From: Rhizobacter sp.
GTDB taxonomy: Bacteria; Pseudomonadota; Gammaproteobacteria; Burkholderiales; Burkholderiaceae_C
Direction: 5' to 3'
Assembly: GCA_025360945.1 (NCBI GenBank)
Contig: JANYBE010000062.1
Coordinates: 1 to 29,962, forward strand
Length of the DNA: 29,962 nucleotides
A program made the translations under genes and the position numbers. The notes below the pieces were generated by a model that did no database searches, was not told the DNA's origin, and saw only the letters and a program-made list of their open reading frames with translations. Below are positions 15,331 to 23,962 of the stretch, one piece after another (within the stretch, counting starts at the first letter, position 1; the number at the start of each line of letters is the position of its first letter).

Positions 15331-17565
15331 ATGTCAACGACCTCTCCCCGCACACCCGGGCTCTTCACGCCGCCGAACCCGCGCCATGCCACGCGGCTGC
15401 CTGCTCACCTCGGCAAGGAGCAGTTCAACCGCATCCGCCAGGCCGCCTACACGCTGCCGCAGGTCGTCAAGCCGGGCGACTACATCGACGAGCGCAGTGG
15501 CGCAGGCTTCGAGGAGCACCTGGACAAGCTCGGCCTCGTGCTGCTGCAAAAGCCGGTGGCCGGCGCGCGACCGAGCCGCTGGATCGAGCCGGCATTGATG
15601 GACAGCGCGCTCGCGCATCTGGACGCGGTCGGCACCGGCCCGGCAGTGCGGCCGCTGATGCTGGAGCGCAGTGCGGCGCTCGACGCGATCGGCGTCTCGC
15701 GCCGCGCCGGCACGTGGACGCGGCTCATCAGCCACGCGCTGAAACTGTCCGAGCCCGGCTGGCGCGTGCCGGTGTTGTTCCGGGTGCCGGTCGATGCGCT
15801 GGCGATCTGGGATTTCTACCGCACCGGCGACACGCCCGCGCTGCTTGGCGCACTCGGCACGCCGCCGCCCTACCCGCACGCGGGCGCATTGACGGCGCAG
15901 CTCGAAGCGCTGATCGCGCGCAGCCGCGCCGACAAGCCGCAACATCTCGAATCGCTGCTGCCGCGCCTGCAATCCGAATGCGCGACGCCGCAGCCTTTTG
16001 ATGAATTGAAGACCGCCTGCACGCGCGCGCAAGACCGCTGGGAACACCAGGTCGCCGAACTCGAGACGCTCGCAGGCCTGAACAGCGAGCTGGCTTTCCA
16101 GGGCTACCCCGACACGTTCCCGAAGGCGCGGCATTTGCAGCGCACGGTCACGCTGTACGTCGGTCCGCCCAACAGCGGCAAGACGCATGCCGCGTTCGAG
16201 CGCCTGGCGCAGGCGCATGACGGCGCCTACCTCGCGCCCTTGCGCCTACTCGCGCTCGAAGGGCGCGACCGGCTCGTCGCGCGCGGCGTACCGACCTCGC
16301 TGCTGACCGGCGAAGAGAATGTGCCGGCCGATGGTGCGCGCGTGGTCAGCAGCACGATCGAGATGGTTGGCACCAACAAGCCGATCGACGTGGCCGTGAT
16401 CGACGAGGCGCAGATGATCTTCGATCCGTCGCGCGGCTGGGCCTGGACCCAGGCGATCGTCGCGGTGCCAGCCAACGAGGTCATCATCATCTGCTCGGCC
16501 TACGCGGTGCCGGCGATCGAGAACCTGCTCGGCCTGTGCGGCGAGCGCTGCACGGTGAAGCATTTCAACCGCAAGCAGCACGTCGAGCTGCTCGCGCACC
16601 CGGTGCCGATCGCATCGCTCAAGCTCGGCGACGCCGTCGTTGCGTTCAGCCGCCGCGACGTGCTGATGCTGCGCGACCAGATCGCCGCGAGTGGCCACCC
16701 GGTCTCGGTCATCTACGGCGCGCTGCCGCCCGAGGTGCGCCGGCGCGAGGCCGAGCGTTTCGCGCAGGGCGAGTCGCACATCCTGGTCGCGACCGACGCG
16801 ATCGGCATGGGATTGAACCTGCCGATCCGGCGCGTGCTGTTCAGCACGATGACCAAGTTCGACGGCCAGGACGACCGGCCGCTGAACGAGTCCGAAGTGC
16901 ACCAGATCGCCGGACGCGCCGGGCGCTTCGGCATCCACGAGGAGGGCTTTGCCGGCGTGCTCAAAGAGGCCGAGCCCGCGGCCGCGCGCATGCTCAAGGA
17001 GCTGCTGCACAAGACGCCGCGCGCACCCGATGATTTCAAGGCGCCGGTGGCGCCGAACGGCTGGCACGTCGACACCATCTCGTCGCGCCTGCACAAGACA
17101 AAACTGCGAGAGGTATTGGACGTGTTCATGGACCAGCTCAAGCTCGACGACGCGCACTTCGCGGTCGCCGAACTCGAGCAGATGCTCGAACTCGCCGAGC
17201 AGCTCGACCGCGTCGCGGCAAAGCTGACGCTCAAGGAGCGCTTCATCTACGCGCAGGCGCCGGTCGACACGCGTACCGAATCGCAGGTGCAGGCCTACCT
17301 TGACTGGAGCGGCAGCCATGCGCTCACGGGCAAGGCCGGCTCGCCGTGGTTCCTCGACGACGTCGACGGCCACAGCCGGCTCGACCGCATGGAGCAGGCG
17401 CTGCGTGCGTGCACGCTGTGGCTGTGGCTGGACCTGCGCTTTCCCGGCGTGTACGGCCACGTCGAACGCGTGATCGCGCTGCGCGGCAGCCTGAACGACG
17501 GGATCGAGCGGCAGCTCAAGGGCAAGCGACCGTTGGCGATGGTGCGGCGCGGTGGGCGGCGCTGA
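15331..17565 (+). CDS. SUV3-like ATP-dependent RNA/DNA helicase
   Basis: 744-aa superfamily 2 helicase. A 270-residue N-terminal region precedes the motor. Walker A is GPPNSGKT at 278-285, motif II is DEAQ at 358-361 (mitochondrial Suv3 has DEIQ), motif III-like SAYAVPAIENLL follows, and motif VI is HQIAGRAGRFG at about 524-534. Motif V is LVATDAIGMGLNLPI. The order and spacing, with the NSGKT Walker A and the short FNRKQHVELL linker, match the Suv3 family, which in mitochondria unwinds RNA for the degradosome. Bacterial members are little studied. ATG 15331 lacks a clear ribosome site. The next gene follows after 11 bases. Confidence 0.88.
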   Translation: MSTTSPRTPGLFTPPNPRHATRLPAHLGKEQFNRIRQAAYTLPQVVKPGDYIDERSGAGFEEHLDKLGLVLLQKPVAGARPSRWIEPALMDSALAHLDAVGTGPAVRPLMLERSAALDAIGVSRRAGTWTRLISHALKLSEPGWRVPVLFRVPVDALAIWDFYRTGDTPALLGALGTPPPYPHAGALTAQLEALIARSRADKPQHLESLLPRLQSECATPQPFDELKTACTRAQDRWEHQVAELETLAGLNSELAFQGYPDTFPKARHLQRTVTLYVGPPNSGKTHAAFERLAQAHDGAYLAPLRLLALEGRDRLVARGVPTSLLTGEENVPADGARVVSSTIEMVGTNKPIDVAVIDEAQMIFDPSRGWAWTQAIVAVPANEVIIICSAYAVPAIENLLGLCGERCTVKHFNRKQHVELLAHPVPIASLKLGDAVVAFSRRDVLMLRDQIAASGHPVSVIYGALPPEVRRREAERFAQGESHILVATDAIGMGLNLPIRRVLFSTMTKFDGQDDRPLNESEVHQIAGRAGRFGIHEEGFAGVLKEAEPAAARMLKELLHKTPRAPDDFKAPVAPNGWHVDTISSRLHKTKLREVLDVFMDQLKLDDAHFAVAELEQMLELAEQLDRVAAKLTLKERFIYAQAPVDTRTESQVQAYLDWSGSHALTGKAGSPWFLDDVDGHSRLDRMEQALRACTLWLWLDLRFPGVYGHVERVIALRGSLNDGIERQLKGKRPLAMVRRGGRR

Positions 17566-17576
17566 GGGGCCAACCG

Positions 17577-18644
17577 TTGGCACACCGGTTCTCGCACCGT
17601 TGGCCCGCCCTGCGCGGCGGCCTCGCCGCCTTGACCGCTGCCCTGCTGTTCGGTGTCAGCACGCCGCTGGTGCAGCGTTTCGGTACCGGCGTCGGCAGCT
17701 TTACGACGGCGGCCCTGCTGTACGCCGGCACGGTATTGATCGGTGCGCTGCTGCGCCGACCGATCGAACGCGAGGCCCGCATTCGGCGCGGCGACGCGTC
17801 CCGTCTTGCGCTAATGGCACTGTTCGGCGCAGGCATCGGCCCAGTCGCGCTGGCGTGGGGGCTGCAACGCACCAGCGGGGCAAGCGCCTCGCTGATGCTG
17901 ACGCTAGAGGCGGTCTTCACGGCGGTCCTGGCGCGTCTGTGGTACCACGAGTCGTTCGACCGGCGCATGGTTCTGGCGATGATCCTGCTGACGCTCGGCG
18001 GCATGGTGCTGGTGATCGACCGCGCGCATGCAGGCAGCGCCGGCGCCAACCAGATGCTCGGCTTGCTGGCCGTGATGGCGGCCACGGCCGCCTGGGGCGT
18101 GGACAATACCTTGTCGCGCGGCGTAGCCGAGCGCGACCCGGGGCAGGTCGTGATGCTCAAGGGGGCGCTCGGAGCCGTCGCGACGACGGCTCTGGCGTTC
18201 GCCCTCGGCGAGCCGATACCGTCGGCGTGGCCAGCCCTTGCTCTGCTCGCGGTTGGTGCGACCGGCTACGGATTGAGCCTACGCTTTTACCTGCTGGCAC
18301 AGCGTGCTTTTGGCGCTGCACGGACCGGCTCGGTGTTCGCGTTCGCCCCCTTCGTCGGCGCCCTGCTGGCGTTCCTGCTCGGCGAACGCAGCGGCAGCGC
18401 TGGGATGCTGGCCGGCGCCGTGCTGATGGCCTCGGGCATCGTGCTCCACCTCGCGGAGCGCCACGGGCATGAGCACGACCACGACGCTTCGGAACACGAA
18501 CATGCCCACCGCCACGACGACGAGCACCACACGCATCGTCATGTTCCGCTACCCGCCGGACCGCACAGCCACCTGCACCGTCACGAGGCGATGCGGCATA
18601 CGCACCCGCATGTGCCGGACGAGCATCACGGCCATCGGCACTGA
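17577..18644 (+). CDS. EamA/DMT-family transporter with a histidine-rich C-terminal tail
   Basis: 355-aa protein with about ten hydrophobic segments in two EamA repeats (GGLAALTAALLFGVSTPLVQ ... and LLAVMAATAAWGVDNTLSRG ...). TTG 17577 is chosen as start: GAGGGG (17564-17569) lies seven bases upstream and the sequence is family-like from there. The last 65 residues are soluble and contain 24 histidines, in runs such as GHEHDHDASEHEHAHRH and HHTHRH. Such tails bind Zn, Ni, Co or Cu. DMT carriers are mostly exporters of metabolites, so a metal-sensing or metal-handling role is suggested by the tail but unproven. It probably shares a transcript with the SUV3-like helicase, whose stop is 11 bases upstream. 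Confidence 0.88.
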   Translation: MAHRFSHRWPALRGGLAALTAALLFGVSTPLVQRFGTGVGSFTTAALLYAGTVLIGALLRRPIEREARIRRGDASRLALMALFGAGIGPVALAWGLQRTSGASASLMLTLEAVFTAVLARLWYHESFDRRMVLAMILLTLGGMVLVIDRAHAGSAGANQMLGLLAVMAATAAWGVDNTLSRGVAERDPGQVVMLKGALGAVATTALAFALGEPIPSAWPALALLAVGATGYGLSLRFYLLAQRAFGAARTGSVFAFAPFVGALLAFLLGERSGSAGMLAGAVLMASGIVLHLAERHGHEHDHDASEHEHAHRHDDEHHTHRHVPLPAGPHSHLHRHEAMRHTHPHVPDEHHGHRH

Positions 18645-18760
18645 AGCCACCGCCAGCGACGATGACCGTCGCCGTGGGATGAGCCTGGCAGCGCACTTCG
18701 GCCTTCAGTTCGGCCCGCCGCTGCCGATACCCTGAACGACGAAGCTCCGGGAAATCCATC

Positions 18761-20023
18761 GTGACGCCCTCCACCCAGACCGACAACACATTCCGCACGG
18801 CCAACCCCCATGCCTTGGCCACGATCCTGGAAGCCAGCGAGACCAAAAGCATCATCGCGGCGACCGACATTTTCGATATTTCGGGCACCAAGCTGTGGGC
18901 CGCCAACCAACCGGTATCGGCGTCGCTGCAGCGCAAGTTGCTTGACCGCCAGCTTCGCGAACCACTCGAAAGCTGCCTGATCGCCGAGGACGGCGTGACG
19001 CCGGCAACGCTCGTGCAGTCGTTGCACGCTCTGGTGCAGAGCGAGTCGCCGCTCGCACCAATGCTGCGACCGCATGCCGCAAGGCTGGCGCGCGAGGCGG
19101 GGCAGCTGCCTCTGCACCCGGTTGCGCAACTCCTGCTGACCGCGGCGCAAACGGCGCGCTCGCAAACCTTCGACCATGCCGTGGCGGCGATGGCGCTCAA
19201 CGGCGCGTTGATGGCGGGCAACGGTGGCGACACACCCGAGATCCGGCTGGCGATGCTGTGCGGCCTGCTGCACGATCTGGGCGAGATGTACATCGATCCG
19301 CGCTACGGGGAGGCCGAGGCCGACCGCGACCTGGATTTCATCAGTTACCAGCAACTGGTGGTGCACCCGCATGTCGGGTACTTGCTGGTCGCCCAGCTGA
19401 CCAACTACCCCGGCGTCGTGTCGCGCGCGATTGCCGAGCACCACGAGCGGCTGGACGGCTCGGGCTACCCGCATGCATTGCAAGGCGACAAGATGTCGCC
19501 GCTGGGCCGGTTGCTATCCGTGACCGAGGCTTCGCTCAACGCGGTGCGCGGCCCGTACGATCACTTGCTGCACGCCAGCGTCGCATTGCGTGCCGTGCCT
19601 GGCGAATTCGACCTGAACTGGGTAGGCAAGATCAGCCAGGCCGCGTGCGCACAACCGCCGCAGAAGGCGGTGATGGAGTCCGCCGACATCCAGGCCCGAC
19701 TGGGTGCACTAAGCGACGTGCTGACGGCCGCCGAGTCCAATGTGTCGCAACTCGCGGCACGTGCCGAGCTGCCGGCGCTGAAGAGCGCCCTCGACCTTTC
19801 CGGATTCCTGCTCGGGCGCCTGCGTGCCGGCTGGAACGAGAGCGGCATGTGGAACCCGCGCGCGATGGCAAGCCCCGATGCTGCCGAGGTCGAAGCGATG
19901 GAAGACGAGATCTACTTCCGGCTGCGCGGCGTGCAGCGAGCGACCTTGCTTATCGCGGGCCAGCTGCCGCCGCCGGAAGCCGCTGCGCTTGGCGCCCTGT
20001 GCGACTCGCTGGCAATGGGCTGA
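18761..20023 (+). CDS. HD-GYP domain protein (putative c-di-GMP phosphodiesterase)
   Basis: This 420-aa soluble protein starts at GTG 18761. The HD motif is LLHDLGEMYIDP (His171, Asp172), followed by HPHVGYLLVAQL and the GYP signature HHERLDGSGYP at 227-237, so metal-binding residues of an HD-GYP hydrolase are present. The canonical HDIGK lysine is replaced by Glu (HDLGE), which may alter activity. There is no receiver or PAS domain; the first 110 residues carry AATDIFDISGTKLWA and are of unknown role. The C-terminal 120 residues are helical. HD-GYP proteins degrade cyclic di-GMP and so control motility and biofilm. It stands alone between the EamA and methyltransferase genes. Confidence 0.88.
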   Translation: MTPSTQTDNTFRTANPHALATILEASETKSIIAATDIFDISGTKLWAANQPVSASLQRKLLDRQLREPLESCLIAEDGVTPATLVQSLHALVQSESPLAPMLRPHAARLAREAGQLPLHPVAQLLLTAAQTARSQTFDHAVAAMALNGALMAGNGGDTPEIRLAMLCGLLHDLGEMYIDPRYGEAEADRDLDFISYQQLVVHPHVGYLLVAQLTNYPGVVSRAIAEHHERLDGSGYPHALQGDKMSPLGRLLSVTEASLNAVRGPYDHLLHASVALRAVPGEFDLNWVGKISQAACAQPPQKAVMESADIQARLGALSDVLTAAESNVSQLAARAELPALKSALDLSGFLLGRLRAGWNESGMWNPRAMASPDAAEVEAMEDEIYFRLRGVQRATLLIAGQLPPPEAAALGALCDSLAMG

Positions 20024-20075
20024 GCTGGGGTATTCGCCGAGCTGCACCACCCCAGACCGCGTGGAATGATCGGGC

Positions 20076-20708
20076 ATGTCTCTGACGCCCGAAGACCTGC
20101 ATCGAATCGCCGAACGCACGCTGGCACACTATGACCGCAGTGCCCAGGCGTTCTGGGAAGGCACGCGCGAGCACGACGTGAGCCAAAACATCGCTGCGCT
20201 GCTGGACAACATCCGCGTGCCGCCACCGTTCGATCTGCTGGACTTGGGCTGCGGGCCGGGCCGCGACCTCAGGACCTTCACGGCTCTCGGGCATCGTGCG
20301 ACAGGACTGGAGGGCTCACCCCAGCTTGCCGCGATGGCACGCACGAACAGCGGATGCGAAGTGCTCGAACAGAGCTTTCTGGAGCTGGACCTACCGAGCG
20401 GCCGCTTCGACGGCGTGTTCGCCAACGCGGTGCTATTCCACGTCCCCGGCCAGGAGCTGCCACGAGTTCTGCGCGAATTGCACATGAGCTTGAAGCCCGC
20501 AGGCGTGCTGTTCAGCTCGAACCCGCGAGGCACCGGTCAGGAAGGCTGGAACGGAGAACGCTACGGCGCCTTCCACGATTGGCCCTCCTGGCAGGACCAC
20601 GTGGGCGCGGCCGGGTTCGTGGAGCTGGCCCACTTCTATCGTCCAACGAACGCGCCGTTCGAGCAGCAGAACTGGCTCGCCAGCGTGTGGCGAAAGCCGA
20701 TAGGCTGA
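20076..20708 (+). CDS. Class I SAM-dependent methyltransferase
   Basis: This 210-aa protein has the Rossmann-type methyltransferase fold. Motif I is FDLLDLGCGPGRDL at residues 52-65, the acidic end of strand 2 is GLEGSPQLAAMA, motif IV is GRFDGVFANAVLFHVP and post-motif LHMSLKPAGVLFSSNPRG. The ending WLASVWRKP is typical of this family. The substrate is not predictable, and a Glu replaces the common Asp after motif I. The gene lies 52 bases after the HD-GYP gene. Its 3' end meets the decayed LysE gene on the opposite strand. Confidence 0.88.
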   Translation: MSLTPEDLHRIAERTLAHYDRSAQAFWEGTREHDVSQNIAALLDNIRVPPPFDLLDLGCGPGRDLRTFTALGHRATGLEGSPQLAAMARTNSGCEVLEQSFLELDLPSGRFDGVFANAVLFHVPGQELPRVLRELHMSLKPAGVLFSSNPRGTGQEGWNGERYGAFHDWPSWQDHVGAAGFVELAHFYRPTNAPFEQQNWLASVWRKPIG

Positions 20709-21291
20709 GCTCGGCGCAGGAACATGATTGCCAGCACGAGCAGCGTGCCGGCCATCAGCAGGTTGAACGCGCGCTGACCGCGCGGATCGCTCAGGCAGCA
20801 ACGAATCGCCATGCCCAACAAAGCCCATGCGAGATGCACGGGAAGCCGATCTCCGGGCCGACGGACACGACCAGCGCCCCGAGCGGCGCGCCCATGCCCG
20901 CCGGCAGGAACACCGATGCGAGCGTGATCGCCTTGACCCAGCTCTTGGGGTTGAGTGCCTAGAACGCCGCGCTTTGCACGAACGAGACGGGCCGCGGCAT
21001 CTGCGCCTCGCAGACCGAGGCGCCGGTGAGCTTCCAGGCCAGGAACAACAGGTACATGGCGCCGGCCACGTGCAGCGTCGCCTTCAGCATCGGCAAGGCG
21101 ACGAACAGTGCTCCCAGACCCAGGCAGGTGACGTAGGTCTGGACGAAGCCACCGGCATTGATGTCCAGGATCTGCAGCAGCGTACCGCGGTAACCGAAGT
21201 TCGCACCCGACGCCGTGAGCATGACGTTGTTGGGGCTAGGCGTACTGGACATCACGAAGCAATACCTCATCAAAGGCAGCAGTTGCGTCAT
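20709..21291 (-). pseudogene. LysE-family amino-acid exporter, broken by a stop codon and a frameshift
   Basis: From ATG 21291 the sequence is a LysE/RhtB exporter: MSSTPSPNNVMLTASGANFG, then helices LGLGALFVALPMLKATLHVA and AMYLLFLAWKLTG. An in-frame TAG (20961-20959) follows QSAAF, where relatives have Gln before ALNPKSWVKAITLASVFLPA. The same frame continues through FLPAGMGAPLGALVVSVGPE to PCIS, then a one-base loss near 20830 moves the rest to another frame (WALLGMAIRCCLSDP, LLMAGTLLVLAIMFL). Two independent lesions make it inactive. The family exports Lys, Arg, Thr, homoserine or other small molecules. The residual second frame runs on to 20636, overlapping the methyltransferase end. Confidence 0.85.
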
Positions 21292-21439
21292 CTCCGCAAG
21301 ACTCTAGGCTGGGGGCACGAAGGCGCGAGCGTACGGAAGGGCTGCGTGCCCGCCAAGACACAGACGCGCTGTTTTTCCGACCGCATCTGTCCCGGTCACC
21401 CGCGACAATCGGCGCCACGTCACACCATTGGAGCCTGCC

Positions 21440-21850
21440 ATGACGATCCTCGTAGCCCGCGACCGGGCGCACAAGATGAAGCACACCGTCCGGGTGCGTC
21501 AACATGCATTTGCCATCGACGAACCTGACGCCAATGGTGGCGAGGACGAAGGCTTTACGCCACATGATGTCTACGACAGCGCGCTAGGCGCCTGCAAGGC
21601 GATGACGGTGCTGTGGTACGCGCAACGCAAGCAGATTCCCATCGACGACATTCAGGTCGCCGTCGATCGCGACGACAGCGAAGAACGCCAGGGCATCTAT
21701 CGCCTGCGCGTGACGCTGAACCTGGGAGGCGCGCTGACCGATGCGCAGCGCCAGGAGCTGCTGGCCGTTGCCAACAAGTGTCCGGTCCACAAGCTGATGA
21801 CCCTGGCCACGACGGAGATCCACACCGAGCTCGCGCCGGCCGCAGGATGA
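21440..21850 (+). CDS. OsmC-family protein (organic hydroperoxide/thiol peroxidase type)
   Basis: This 136-aa protein starts at ATG 21440, six bases after GGAG (21430-21433). The two redox cysteines are Cys52 in SALGACKAMTVLWYA and Cys114 in ANKCPVHKLM, the arrangement needed for the Ohr/OsmC peroxidase cycle. Middle strands (IDDIQVAVDRDDSEERQGIY) fit the swapped-dimer fold. The protein likely detoxifies organic hydroperoxides with a lipoyl or thiol reductant. It is a single gene between two decayed genes on the opposite strand, and is itself intact. Confidence 0.9.
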   Translation: MTILVARDRAHKMKHTVRVRQHAFAIDEPDANGGEDEGFTPHDVYDSALGACKAMTVLWYAQRKQIPIDDIQVAVDRDDSEERQGIYRLRVTLNLGGALTDAQRQELLAVANKCPVHKLMTLATTEIHTELAPAAG

Positions 21851-21869
21851 GCGCGCGACAGTCCGCCCA

Positions 21870-22349
21870 TCACCCCGCCTGCGCGTAGGCCTCCCGCGCC
21901 GCCCACGCGGCGAGATCACTCGCCGCAGTCATCGGCGCGCGAACCGTCGGACCGCTGTGGCCCAAGGTGGCGAGTACCGCCTTCACCGGGCCGGGATTGG
22001 GTTCGGCGAACAGCGTGTCGATCATGGGTCACGGCCTCGTACAGTGCGACGAAACGCTGCGGGTGCAGGTGCGCACTTGCGGCAATCGCGCCGCTGCCGC
22101 CCTGGCACAAAGTGGTGAAGATCTGGTGGTCTTCGCCCGCGAGCACGTTGAGTCGCCCGTCGGCGATCAGCGCCTGGGTCTTGCGGGCCTCGCCGCCGCA
22201 ATCCTTGACGGCGCGGATGCCAGGGATCTGCGCGAGCCTGCGCAGCGCTGATAGGTTCAGCGCGACGCCGGTGCGGTACCGGATGTCGTAGACCAGCACC
22301 GCGTGAGCGGCCGCCTCGGCCACCCTCGCGTAGAAATCGATCACGCCCT
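21870..22349 (-). pseudogene. DapA-family (dihydrodipicolinate synthase-like) gene, 5'-truncated and frameshifted
   Basis: The frame starting near 22349 reads QGVIDFYARVAEAAAHAVLV, LNLSALRRLAQIPGIRAVKD and LNVLAGEDHQIFTTLCQGGS, the C-terminal two thirds of a DHDPS/N-acetylneuraminate-lyase-type TIM barrel. The Schiff-base lysine sits in IRAVKD. The frame is lost near 22025 and resumes in another as IDTLFAEPNPGPVKAVLATL, ending with stop 21872-21870. The N-terminal third, with the catalytic Tyr region, is absent: upstream of a TAG at about 22348 nothing family-like remains. It cannot make active enzyme. The original substrate could be lysine-pathway or a keto-sugar acid. Confidence 0.85.
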
Positions 22350-22521
22350 GCTAAGAGGGGGCGCGGTCGCGGCAAGCGTCGGACCGAGAGCCGGGCGTCG
22401 CGTGGGGTGGTCGTGCTGCAAGCGCACGCGCCAGTGTAGCGCGAGGGCGCAAGCCAGGCGACGCCGCTCGCGACCCCCGTGTAAGCTCAGCCTGGGCCAG
22501 GACCCAAGAACGAGGAACTGC

Positions 22522-22968
22522 ATGCTGAAGAAGATCGTCCCGATGGCCGCGATCCTGGCCAGCCTGCTGACGCTCGGCGGCTGCGCGACGGAGTCCGCGA
22601 AGCCGATGCCGCAGCCAAGCTTGTATCAGCGCCTTGGCGGTCGGCAGGCGATCGACGCGGTGGTAAGCGATGCGATCGGCAACATCTCTGCCGATGCGCG
22701 CATCAACCAGCGCTTCGCCGGCATCGGCGGTACGCAGCTGAACAAGAACCTCGTCGACCTGCTTTGCGCCCGCAGCGGTGGTCCCTGCATCTACACGGGT
22801 CTGGACATGTCGGCCGCGCACGAAGGAATGAACATACGCAATGACGAATTCGATGCGCTTGTCCAGGACATGGTCAAGTCGCTCGACCGGTTCAAGGTGC
22901 CGGCGCGCGAGAAGGGCGAAGTGTTGTTCATCCTGGGCAAGATGAAGAACGCAGTCATCGGGCACTGA
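22522..22968 (+). CDS. Lipoprotein-type group 1 truncated hemoglobin
   Basis: This 148-aa protein starts at ATG 22522, five bases after GAGGA (22512-22516). A signal peptide with lipobox LGGC (Cys21) sends it to the envelope, unlike cytoplasmic truncated globins. The globin part begins SLYQRLGGRQAIDAVVSDAI, with a Phe (FAGIGG) near the CD region. The proximal heme histidine is His100 in MSAAHEGMNIRNDEFDAL. It probably binds O2, NO or H2O2 at the periplasmic face. Two Cys (82 and 89, CARSGGPC) might form a disulfide. It overlaps the convergent radical SAM gene by 14 bases (22955-22968). Confidence 0.9.
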   Translation: MLKKIVPMAAILASLLTLGGCATESAKPMPQPSLYQRLGGRQAIDAVVSDAIGNISADARINQRFAGIGGTQLNKNLVDLLCARSGGPCIYTGLDMSAAHEGMNIRNDEFDALVQDMVKSLDRFKVPAREKGEVLFILGKMKNAVIGH

Positions 22969-23962
22969 AACGCGTGCGCGTGCGCGCCGCGACTTCGTCG
23001 TACCAGTACGCCGCGCGGATGTCGCTCGCGGTCAGCTCTGACCAGGTGCGTGCGCAGGCATCGACGAGCGCTTCGGCCCGGCCCCTGGCCAGCCAAGCGT
23101 TGGCCAGGGAATCAAGCCGCGCATGATGCAGCGAACCAAGCCACAGCGCGCGGTCGATCTCGTGCGTCATGGGCACGACCTGCGCATCGGCCTGAACCAC
23201 GAGCACCGGCGCGACGTCGATCAGGCGCGTGACCGGCCGCGCCGGCACGAGATGGTGGCGGAATGCGCGCAGCTGCTCCAGGCTCAGCGCATCGAGGTGC
23301 ACAACGACGCCCAGTTCATCGCCGAGCCGTTTCGCTTCGAGCAAGGCCGCGAAGAGCTCGAGCTCGTCGGGCCGCGCGCCGGGCAGCATCTCGGCGGCCC
23401 GGCCATGCAGGGTCAGCGGATGCACCTGCACGCTGCGTGCGCCCTCCTTCGCCGCCAGCCGCACGACGAACTCGAGGCTGTCGACGTTGTGCAGCGTGAG
23501 CGTGAAGATCAGTCCGAACGGCACGCCGGAGGCACGTACCACCGCCATGTTTGCCAGCGTGCGGGCGAACGCGCCATCATGGCGGCGGATCGCATCGTGC
23601 TCCGACGGCGTGCCGTCGATGGAGATCGCGGCCACGTCGATCAGCGGCGCGATTGCGCGCCAGCGCGCCGGCGTGGCGAGCATGCCGTTGGTGGTGATCG
23701 TCGTCAGCAGGCCCAGTGCCCGCGCATGCGCGAGCAACTCGACCAGCCCCTTGTAGAGCAGCGGTTCGCCACCCGACACCGCGAGCTGGCGGTAGCCCAG
23801 TTCGACGGCATCGGTCAGGCAAGTGGCGAGGATGTCGAGGCCGAGAGACTCCTGCGCCTCGGGGCCAGACAAGGTGTAGCAGTGGGCGCAGGCGAGGTTG
23901 CAGCGTCGCGTCGGGTGCAGTTGCACGACCGGCGCGACACCTGTAGGGCTGCTACTGCCCAC
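22955..23962 (-). CDS. Radical SAM enzyme of unknown substrate
   Basis: This 335-aa enzyme carries the [4Fe-4S]/SAM motif CNLACAHC (Cys21, 25, 28), GGEP at 64-67, and ISIDGTPSEHDAIRRHDG, as in the MoaA/PqqE/NirJ-like group. The C-terminal part lacks the clustered cysteines of a SPASM domain, so it probably has a single cluster. GTG 23962 is taken as start; it lies 11 bases inside the upstream 134-aa gene, so the two are coupled, but no strong ribosome site is visible. The order suggests that the small protein is its partner or substrate. Enzymes of this group modify peptides or heme-like molecules. The convergent neighbour is a lipoprotein globin. Confidence 0.85.
   Translation of the reverse strand: MGSSSPTGVAPVVQLHPTRRCNLACAHCYTLSGPEAQESLGLDILATCLTDAVELGYRQLAVSGGEPLLYKGLVELLAHARALGLLTTITTNGMLATPARWRAIAPLIDVAAISIDGTPSEHDAIRRHDGAFARTLANMAVVRASGVPFGLIFTLTLHNVDSLEFVVRLAAKEGARSVQVHPLTLHGRAAEMLPGARPDELELFAALLEAKRLGDELGVVVHLDALSLEQLRAFRHHLVPARPVTRLIDVAPVLVVQADAQVVPMTHEIDRALWLGSLHHARLDSLANAWLARGRAEALVDACARTWSELTASDIRAAYWYDEVAARTRTRFSAR

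Noticed and set aside
16246..17583. Long minus-strand open frame of 445 codons opposite the helicase
   Set aside because: Composition is shadow-like (Arg, His, Val, Gln rich), and the plus strand encodes all SUV3-type motifs.
20959..20961. In-frame TAG in LysE as recoding
   Set aside because: A second lesion (frameshift) downstream and the absence of any recoding signal make simple decay the better explanation.
20709..22349. LysE and DapA remnants as a former lysine operon
   Set aside because: Both families are broad (many exported and aldolase substrates), an intact OsmC gene on the other strand lies between them, and nothing shows a common transcript.
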